Assembly: GCA_964019335.1 (NCBI GenBank)
Contig: OZ025718.1
Span: 1 to 64,000, forward strand
Origin: Diplonema japonicum
Taxonomy: Eukaryota > Euglenozoa > Diplonemea > Diplonemida > Diplonemidae
Reading direction: 5' to 3'
Length of the DNA stretch: 64,000 nt
Positions 1 through 8,284 of this stretch are shown piece after piece. Numbering within the stretch: the first letter of the stretch is position 1; every line of letters starts with the position of its first letter. The translations under genes were made by a program, and so were the position numbers. The notes beneath the pieces were generated by a model that made no database searches, was not told the DNA's origin, and was given only the letters and a program-made list of their open reading frames with translations.

Positions 1-1369
1 AAAAAAAAAAAAAAAAAAAAAAAGAAAAAATAAAAAAAAAAAAAAAATCTAAGTGGTTCTATCTAGCCTGGCCGTTGTAGCACCTGTTCCCTATTCTTTT
101 ATTTTTCCCTTTTTTTTTTTCTCAGAAAAAAAAAAAAAAAAGTTTCACATCTTCCTATGGCGGGGGGGGGGGGGGGGGGGGGGGGACCGTGTGTTGGGGG
201 AGGGGATCCTTTCGGTAAGCGGCGGGCAGGCCGACGGGCAAAACAACCCCCCCGGACGACGGCGACGACGGACGACGGACGCAGCGGCAAACCCAGGCAG
301 AGGCGGCAGGCACCAGCAGAACACGAACGACCAATAAAGTACAGAAACTGTAGCTTTAGAATCGTTGGTGGGGAAAATACTGCTATTTTGGCTTATTTTA
401 GGCTAAAATCCCTTAAGGGTCCCTTAAAGAGCAAACTTCTCAATTTTTAATTGTAATGAATAAAATTCACTATGATAGTTAGCAACGGCCCGCCGCGGTG
501 GCGTGCCTACCTTATGATGCCCCTTTTTTGGGGTCTTCCAATCCTTACTTTCCGGAAATCTTCTCTCAGTCCTTTCAGCTTGGTCGCCAGCTCCGATGCA
601 AACAGGGCCCTCCTATCAAAGCCAACGACGTGGTCGCGACCAATGGAGGTGTAGTGATCTCACGTTCTTGCATGACTGAGCCGGAAAAGCGCGTCTCCTC
701 TTCTCTCACTCCATGTCACTTGCAGCGTATCCAGGATCCGCTACGTTGTAGGCGTACGCGTACGCAGCAAAATCTGAAAAAGTGCGTACGGCGTACGGCT
801 GTGATTACGGCTCCTTGCACCTACAGGTACAGGCTACGGGTCAAAAGGGCTTACGTTGGACAAGAGGGGCAAATGGGAGTGGGACACAAAAATGGATGGA
901 AGAGAGGGTGAGCGGCAGGCTTCATGGAAACACACCCGATTCGTCTCTATCTACTAGCCTCTAGAGACGTTCTCTTCGTCACGGCACAAGCATGTGTTAC
1001 TGAGCCCCTCATGCGACAACTTTTATAGAAAAATACCTCTTTTTCTCTATTTCATCTTGTCCTTTCCTCCTGTAAAAGCCATACCACAGACTAACACAAC
1101 ACACAAACGCACAAAGATTTCCCATCCATGACACCTGTACTCTTTTCTGGCAGAAGAAGCCCGTCGGCGATTATTCAGTGCAAGGGATGGTTTCATAACG
1201 AAGTCATAGGGAACACTTATCCTTAATCGTACCTCTCATGTATTCTTCGTTCTCCTTGCAGGGGTGTCATCTTGGCCCTGAGATTCGATCAAGTATCACA
1301 ATTCTCTAAATAAATGAAAAAAATAAAAGGATACAATATACTTCCTACAATGGAACAAAGGACAAAGTC
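1..1369. other. Homopolymer-rich spacer, no gene seen
   Basis: The window opens with poly(A) (1-47). A poly(T)/poly(A) stretch follows near 110-140, then a run of about 24 G (162-185). Short direct repeats of GTACG occur between about 745 and 800. I see no coding exon with convincing composition on either strand. Confidence 0.5.
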
Positions 1370-2021
1370 TTATCGAGTACGTGACTGGCGCTCCCTCAAC
1401 TTGCACCATTGAGGGGATAACCACATGGCACTGCCTGACATCACAGTCCGAGGGGGGGAAACAGGGGATTCATTCGCTTCTCGGGCTGATGTGCGTGCAG
1501 GGCGGCCGGGGATTTGGGGTGAAACGGGGGCATTGCTGTTTGGCAGAGAAGGAGAAGGCGGGGTTCCCGTGCGTGCTTGGGACGGGGCTACTACGGCTGT
1601 GGGTTCTCTAGAAGTCGCGAGGGCAGGCTGGCCGGGCACTGGACTAATTAAAGGCACTGCGCAGGCTGTAGAAGAGTGCCAAACACCGTCACCACTGTCC
1701 TCCTGTTGTGTTAAAGATGTGTTGGCAACATACTTGCCACGAGACGACATCTATGGGGCTCTCCCACTCGCTCCCGATAGAGGCCACATGCCCAGAGCCG
1801 ATACTGAACTCGTTGACGTCGCTTGTGATGACCCACATTCCGCTAGTGTTGCGGTACATCCATTTCTCTTTGTTGGATTTTACCCACAGTTCATTGTCGT
1901 TGACCTGCAAGGAGCTCAAGAAGTACTCACCTTCGCAGGACTTGTGATACACGCATTTCGACACATGTACTAGCATTGTCTTGTCCATGCTAATGCCTCT
2001 GCGCTCACGCACTGCAACCAT
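1370..2021 (-). CDS. Hypothetical Trp-rich protein, two exons
   Basis: I do not recognise this gene. Exon 1 (to 1734) and exon 2 (1702-1370) join in frame across a 31-nt GTATG...CAACAG intron (1703-1733), the same type of intron seen in the firm genes of this window. The upstream half has an evenly spaced Trp/Gly pattern (ELWVKSN, KWMYRNTSGMWVI, IGSEWESP, VVSWQ) like a small beta-rich domain. The downstream half is Pro/Ser/Thr-rich. The start is uncertain: 2021 is the first in-frame ATG, but the frame stays open upstream to about 2090, where a CGCAG acceptor lies, so a 5' exon may be missing. Function unknown. Confidence 0.4.
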
Positions 2022-2716
2022 GTCACCCAGTGCCTGCACAGTGTCCAAAACATGCTTATTGATCACTTCAAGGTTCGTGAGCTGTGTGGCTGCGCTAATA
2101 TCACTTGCATACTATTCTTTCAACTTCATCGGTCTGCACTAAGTCATCCATGCCTCCTGCATGTGTGAATATGCAAAAATACCAAGCAAAAAAAAAAAAA
2201 AGAGAGAGAGAAAAACACAGAACTTAAGAAAAGAAAGAAAAAATACTACCTTTAGCGCACTGAAGGCCTCTAGGCAAGCAAGATCCTAAATAAGCAACAG
2301 TCCCAAACAAGGTTCTTTTTCCCCAGAAAGGCCTGGGGACCCCCCAAAAGGGCCTAGTCTTCTAGTTCCCCTGAGAGACCCCTTGTTGTTACATTTCAGC
2401 AGATTTAGGATCTAAGTAAAATAAATGTAAGGAAGACTATCGAGATCGAAAGAGATTACATTTTCTTTTTCGGTACTTAGAAAGTAAAATCTCGGGGGAA
2501 AGAACCAGACACGCATCTGCTAACTGACACATGTCGCGTTTTAGCTCGAGAAAGCGAGTAGTGTACCCTTTATGAAACTAATAACATAATCCAGTTGTTG
2601 CAAAGGGAGTAACTCATAAAATACCTTTGTGTGCTCCAAAATAGGCAGAACACTAATACCTTAGAGAACATTTTAAGCAATAGGATCATTCCGTTCATGT
2701 TTTGCATTTGAATATA
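2022..2716. other. Spacer left of the piggyBac element
   Basis: AT-rich sequence with poly(A)/GA tracts near 2190-2250. A possible upstream exon of the preceding gene could lie near 2100-2150, but no reading joins cleanly in frame. Nothing else is supported. Confidence 0.35.
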
Positions 2717-2735
2717 TATATCCCCTAAACGCCCG
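2717..2735 (+). repeat. Left terminal inverted repeat of piggyBac element
   Basis: TATATCCCCTAAACGCCCG; an exact reverse-complement match to 4882-4900. Confidence 0.85.
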
Positions 2736-2905
2736 CGCGGACGTTTTTGTCCTTATTTCAAAATTTGCTTTTTCGCTATGTACTTTTTTTTGAACACGGC
2801 ACTTGGACTTCAAAATATGACATTGTTGCGCGGTTTATTTTGTCTTGGAACTACATTTTGCGTTAAAATTTAAGTTTTAATTGAAACCGGCAGGGTTGGC
2901 TTAAA

Positions 2906-4591
2906 ATGGAATCAGACAGTCAAAATAGCAGCGAAAGCGCGAGTCTCCCCGACTGGTCAGATATTGAAGAAGAAGACGACGAGACGGTCGAGGGGCCGGA
3001 AACGATGCTTGGGTGGGAAAAATACTCCAAAAGGCCCGAAACGCACCGTTTCCGTGAAAAGGTGGGGCTCAAGACACCTCTGGGTGAAGCGGCCAACGAG
3101 GAGGGTGTTTTTAGTCTTTTTTTTACACGCGCGGTACTTGGGCTCATAGTTTCTTCTACAAACAGTCGCTGCGATGCAAAAGAGCATCGGGATCTGAACC
3201 TTTCCGTCCCAGAGTTCAAAGTTTGGCTTGGGTTGGTCCTGGTAATGGGTTTACGCTCGGCACCGAACATGAGGAGCTACTGGACAACGAATCCTAATTT
3301 AGCGATCCCGGCGTTTAAAGCTATGGGCAGAAACAGATTTGTCGACATCCAGCGTCACATCGCCTTTGACAACATAGAAAACGTCAGTAAGGACTCTGAA
3401 GACAAACTGCTCCTCATGCGCAGGTTTCTTGACATCATTGTCAACCGGTGTAGGACTGTGCGGACCCCTGGCAAGTGGTTGTCTGTTGACGACAGGGGAA
3501 TCCTCATTGCTAGCGTGTTTGCGCTTGGGGGTCGGTGACGGTGTAGTCGGGGGTGGTGTGCTATCGGCTTTTGGGGCATGGGCGAGAAGCTTGCCAACAA
3601 GTTCTTCTTTAAAGTTCGAGAAGCCATAATTTGTGCCACATTCCCTGTTCTCCTTCCAGATTATGAAGGAGTTGGCAACACAGCTTTCCAGGACCCAATA
3701 AAAAACGGCCATGGTCCACTTACGGATTTTCATATGCCGAACCCCGATCCCCTGGAGCTGGTCGTGCCGGTCGACCCCCCCATGTTGTTGTTGTAGTCAA
3801 TAACCTGGTAGGGACATTCCACCTTCCTGGTCTTCCACTTCCCCTTCTCCTTCTTCGAGCGTTCGACGCTCGTGTTTTCATCCCCCAGAGGCAAGGTGGA
3901 CATGAAGAACACCTCGCGTGAGTCCATCCACCGGATGAGGTGCACCGGACCCTGCTGCAGCATCATCCACTGCCCCTCCCTGAGCTGCAGCTGCTTCTGC
4001 GCCTTTGTCATCCTCCCTGGCGTGTTCCTTTTCGGGCTGCGGAAGGAAGCCGGAATGCTCCGGCAGTTCCTCCTGCAGGTCGAGCAGGAGTGCATCTTGT
4101 TTTCGTATAGCTTCTGATGGAGCCCCAGGGAACAGAAGAAGTTGTCGAAGGCGATACTACGGTGGGTTCCCAGCCAGGGGTCGACAGCACACATGACTAG
4201 GTCCTGTGTTGTGGACTTCTTGCTGCAAATGTTGAAATTCGCCAGGTAACCGTTTGATGAGTCGCATGTAGCGATTACCTTGATGCCCACCGAGTTGTTT
4301 TTTCGTGGTGCCATGACTTTCATTGTTGTCCGCCCATCAAAGGGGTAACAGAAATACCCAAAACATCTCGATTCGACCCTAAATCACACCTCCGAGACCA
4401 TGTTGAACGGAACGAAGGTGAGGAGGGTGCTCTGTGTTGTTCCTGGGTGCGAGAAGAAGGTGCAAACGTGGTGCCCCTGTTGCAAAGCCCCCTTATGCAA
4501 AACGTGTTTTTTACCCTTCCATGCTACCCCGGCTGGAAAAAAAGCTCGTAAGTTGCTTTTTTCACCGAGCCCCAAAAAGTCTCCAGACTGA
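2906..4591 (+). pseudogene. piggyBac transposase (DDE_Tnp_1_7) with inverted core
   Basis: Three blocks lie in conflicting orientation. (1) Plus strand 2906 to about 3493: acidic N-terminus, then the piggyBac N-terminal domain ending at the first catalytic Asp (WLSVDD). (2) Minus strand, about 4355 down to 3500: PFDGRTT, KVIATCDSSNGY, a second Asp in IAFDNFF, the third in VDRHDQ, then KWTMAVFYWVLES and a Lys/Pro tail. (3) Plus strand 4400-4591: Cys-rich finger CPCCKAPLCKTCF with FH. In intact family members the order is block 1, block 2, block 3, all on one strand. Here block 2 is flipped in place between about 3500 and 4360. Within block 2 a one-base length error in a G run near 3775-3781 also shifts the frame between GG and VDRHDQ. 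The gene is non-functional as it stands. Confidence 0.85.
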
Positions 4592-4881
4592 CCTCAATCC
4601 TAGAGTTCAGGGCACCAAATAGGGCTGAATGCTGCCCTATTTAGCCCAGCCATAACTCCACGGACCCCCCACGACAAGACCCCCCAAAATCGGACATAAA
4701 ATGTACCCCCTCAACCCCCCTGTTACACACATAGTTAAGTGTTCTCATCTGAATCTGGCACCTGGAATTGAAAATTTTAGTACCGTTTACCCTTTCCTTG
4801 CACCTTCCTATGGTTGCATGCTGCCCTTTTTTTGAGTATTCAAAGCAACAACGAAAATGGGGGGGTACCGTAGATAGGCTC

Positions 4882-4900
4882 CGGGCGTTTAGGGGATATA
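4882..4900 (-). repeat. Right terminal inverted repeat of piggyBac element
   Basis: Exact inverted copy of 2717-2735, followed by a poly(A) run. Confidence 0.85.
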
Positions 4901-5097
4901 AAAAAAAAAAAAAGAAGAATAGGAATGAAAATTAAAAATTTCGCGCCGCACTAACACTAAAAATGTACGTTTGGGACGTTTAAGAAAAGAACTGGTGCAG
5001 ATGAAGCCAGCCCCAACTTCGAAGCTGGGCACCAAGGGCTAAAGGGGGAAGCAAAAAAAAGAACAAGGTCAAAAAAACACGACCGATCGTGTGATGT

Positions 5098-7103
5098 TTA
5101 AACGCTCTATATTCGCTAAGTGACCCACCAGAACCCGCATTTTGAAGAGCTAAAAAAATTTCTAATTGCTTTTCTAGGGTTGGAATGGATTTATTTGCGT
5201 CCGGGGCCCAATGTTCGACATATGGAATTTTTTTTTGTAATAAAACTTTTTTTGGTGATTTGCCTTACTTTGTACTATACAAAATGAAGCAGCTCCGGTG
5301 GAAAAAACACAGCACAAGTGGGGTTCGACCCCTGATGAAAAAACCACTGCGTCGGGATTCGAACCCGCGACTCCTGGAACAAGGGGCCAGGTGAGCACGG
5401 TAACCACTCTACCACACAGGAATTCAAAACTCTGACCCCCCATCTTTACTCAGGCATCCGGCATAGTGAGTGGAGTAGGTCCCTTCTTTCCACACCAGAT
5501 ATCCTCCAGATACACACTCACGACGCGCCTCAGCCCATCAACACTGTGATGAATAAACACACAGAATAAGAGATGAGATAGAGGAGGTTCCTGTTCTGGA
5601 ACGTCCTTGTCTACTTATCTCTACTTATCTACCCCTTTCCCTGTTCTCGAAGTCTAGTACGAGTTCCATTGTGGTGACTCGTCTTCCTCGGTCCGTCGTA
5701 CTACTTTAGATTCCTGAGCTACTTGATAATGTCTTTCTCCGTGCTTCATCATCAGGCTCCCGCTCACGTGCTTCTTCAGCTCCTACCACTCAGGTGGTGT
5801 GCATGAGCGTTTCCTTCCGTTATCTGTTCCAGGGGTGCGTCGTGTACGTTTCTAGCATTCTCTTGTCCTGGAGAAGCCGGTCTCGTTTTGCCACCATTTC
5901 CCAAGTTGTACTGCGTCTTCCTCAGCCGGTGTTGGTGTGATCGGTGACCAACACAGAATAATGATGAAAAGAAAGTAGTACACTGAAGAGTAGGGGTCAC
6001 CAGAAAAATCTGTTGTTTCTTCAGACGCTTGATCCACCCGAAGTAGAACAGCAGGAAGGGGGGAGGAGGAAGGGGGGGGAGGTACTGATGTCTTCTTCTT
6101 TACTTTCTGTTGTCGCTACTGTTTTTGCTGCTGCTACTGCTGCTGTTACTGTTGTTGCTGCTGCGTTGAGGAGGTTGTCCATGTCTGTTGTGCCTCGGGT
6201 GGCCCTCCTCTGCTTCCTCGGTCTTGTGCTTCTTGTACAAGATGAGGCTGGGGTGCCATCCTTTGTTTTTGCCTGCATATGGCACTTCCACCCGTCTGCT
6301 CTGAGATCTCACTTCTTGCCTTCTTTTGTGTGTGGACCCGGTAGTGGAGCTCCTTGTGGCTGTACTCCGCTATCGCGATCCTGTCCATCTGGAGTCCTCG
6401 TTGTCTGAGGCTCTCTGCTGGCTGGAAGGGCTTGCTTTGGTCTTTCCCTTCGAGTTGCCCATGTGCTCTCAGGAGTAGGAAGTATTCTCCGGTCGTCGTC
6501 ACTGCTTGTTTCATAGTCTCCGTTCCGTTCAGGCTGGTCATCAAACCAGGGCACGCGGGTCAAGGATCTTCCAACGCAAACGTGACCGGTGATCGGTGTA
6601 ATTCCCACATAAGTACCTTCCAAGCAGAAATACTTCTGCCCCAAAGGCAACGTCACTTTCAAATGACTATGCCATTTGGACTGTACGTTGCCCTGTGGTG
6701 GACGGCGTAGACGCGCATCTGTCTCTGCAACTATAAACTCCCCTACGGAACCCTTAAATACTTTCGGCTGAACTACTGGTCAGGAAGATGCTGGCTTCTG
6801 GGATCGAACCCTGTTAACCATGTTTTTCAAAGGGAAAAGTGCCCAGTTGCAAAAGTTTGGCAAAAATGGCCAAAACTCAAAATGGCGACTTCCAAGGTCA
6901 TTTTGGTTGACCCCCAATATTTCTTTTTGGAAAATCTTTTTTGGAACTTCCTTGGAACTCACCGTTCTTTCATGTTCGACATATGGATTTTTTGAAAAAA
7001 AAAATTCAATGAACCTTTGGGCATTTTTGACATTTTTTCCCGCCAGCCCCCTATAACCCCTTTGGGACATAGGGCGGGTCACTTAGCGAATATGGAGCGT
7101 TAA
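5098..7103. mobile_element. Non-autonomous TTAA-flanked DNA element, 2 kb
   Basis: Inverted repeats of about 27 bp (5101-5127 and 7075-7101, starting AACGCTCTATATTCGC, two mismatches) sit at the ends. Each outer edge overlaps a TTAA (5098-5101 and 7100-7103), the piggyBac-superfamily target duplication. A direct repeat ATGTTCGACATATGGA lies inside each end (5211-5226 and 6972-6987). No transposase is encoded; the interior has simple CTG/TTG repeats (about 6115-6165) and a tRNA-like relic. I infer a non-autonomous element mobilised in trans by a piggyBac-type transposase. Confidence 0.65.
5345..5416 (-). pseudogene. tRNA-like sequence (A box and B box, no cloverleaf)
   Basis: On the minus strand there is an A-box-like GTGGTAGAGTGGTTACC and, about 40 nt later, a perfect B-box GGTTCGAATCC with a partial T-stem. 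CCTGG/CCAGG can form an anticodon-like stem but leaves a 9-nt loop. The 5' and 3' ends do not pair into an acceptor stem. It therefore looks like a tRNA-derived relic or SINE-like promoter, not a working tRNA. Confidence 0.5.
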
Positions 7104-8284
7104 TTTTTTTTCTTTTTTTTTTCTTCTCATCGTCTCTGCATCGTCTTCTTGTATCCACATACGGTGGTATGAAAGGAGAGAGTGCCAGGGGGAAAAGTTC
7201 AGGCTGCTTTGGAAAATAAGTTTTTGTTTGCACGTGAGGTTGAAACCTGTAAGAGGTTACCACACGTTGTCATCGTCCTCTTTTTGTTAAGAAGCATAAA
7301 AGATAAGACAATGCGTGACAAGCTCTGGAGTTACAAGCCAAAAGAATACACTATACACATGTCAACAGTTGCCCAGTTGGTCGGGTCAAAGTGCCGCATG
7401 GCTCTTCCGGAGATTCTAACCGACAAAAAAAATAATTTGAAAGGGGAGAGAGGGGAGAAAGGCCTTCCTCAAAAACTTCCTTTTTTTTTGAATTCATAAT
7501 TCAACTCGAGTTTTCCGTTTTTCTTTCTATTCTTAATTTTTCGTTTTCGTTTTCTTTTCCTCACAAGGACCCTGCTGGAAAAAACGGTTAATACGGTAGG
7601 TGAAAAATGTCCGGGAGTTCTTCATAAGGCTTTATATTCTTTTCTTAATGAACAGTTTTCTAACGGTTTTCTTTTTTTATTTTTTTCCTGTCCTTGCAGG
7701 ACTCAAAACTTTCTTCAAACTCATAAACCTTTCAAAATAAGCTGTTCGACAGTCAAGGCATATTGACAACGTGGCTTGTAAAGCGCCCAGCTTTGATTCC
7801 AGCTGACGACGCTGGCCATTTGTCCCCAAAAGGAGATCAGTGCTGTTCACACAGATGTCTAGGATTGTATGGAATGCCCATGCATGGCCGATGGGTATCA
7901 ACATCGTCCCTACATTCATGTTTGGCTGTATCTCGAGTGCCTTACCGACAGAGGGCAGCCTTGGAGGATAGCTCTAAACAGGTCGCCCACTCCAAAAAAA
8001 AAGGGGGGGAATGAGAATGTGAATCGAGAGAAAAAACGGAACATAAAAATCTTTTTTTATAAAATGAAAATAATGGAATAGGTATATCTGTTTTGTCTAA
8101 AACCATAGTAAAGGAATCTAGTAATATACAATAGGTGAGTTTAGTTGGGATAGGGCTTTTTCCTCTTTTTTTTCCCCTTTCTAGTTCCTCTTCCACTGCT
8201 CACGCGTTTTCAGTTATTTTAATTTTCTTTTTCTTTTCTTTTTCTTTTTCTTTATATATTTCGTAACAACCAGTGCCCCTGACA
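7104..8284. other. Spacer between element and gene array
   Basis: Poly(T) and pyrimidine tracts (7107-7125, 7481-7565, 8160-8255) separate short ORFs on both strands. The only one with protein-like composition is listed separately (7677-7919). The region just right of the TTAA element has no recognisable family. Confidence 0.35.
7677..7919 (-). CDS. Small hypothetical ORF, doubtful
   Basis: An 80-residue reading frame with mixed, non-repetitive composition (IPIGHAWAFHTILDI, CLDCRTAYFERF) and a basic C-terminus. It has the same orientation as the gene array and could be its last member. I see no family match. The frame stays open upstream of the ATG, so it might be a terminal exon. The other two frames here are also open, which lowers confidence. 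Confidence 0.2.
   Translation of the reverse strand: MNVGTMLIPIGHAWAFHTILDICVNSTDLLLGTNGQRRQLESKLGALQATLSICLDCRTAYFERFMSLKKVLSPARTGKK

Larger units (their letters stand above)
2717..4900. mobile_element. piggyBac-type DNA transposon, decayed
   Basis: Perfect 19-bp inverted repeats (2717-2735 and 4882-4900, core CCCCTAAACGCCCG) bound a 2.18-kb unit. It encodes all parts of a piggyBac transposase: the N-terminal half, the catalytic core and the C-terminal Cys-rich finger. The bases just outside the CCCC...GGGG ends are ATAT on both sides, not the TTAA expected for piggyBac. The duplication may therefore have decayed, or the family may use another target. The element cannot make a full-length transposase because its core is inverted and frameshifted (see the pseudogene entry). 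Confidence 0.8.

Noticed and set aside
2087-2150. Upstream exon for the gene at 1370-2021 with a 23-nt GTATGC...CGCAG intron
   Set aside because: The join puts the downstream exon out of frame; no alternative donor fits.
5345-5416. Functional tRNA gene
   Set aside because: The acceptor stem does not pair and the anticodon-like loop has 9 nt, so only a tRNA-like relic is supported.
7182-7499. 105-residue plus-strand ORF right of the TTAA element
   Set aside because: No family, low-complexity end, and no splice signal at its start; treated as spacer.
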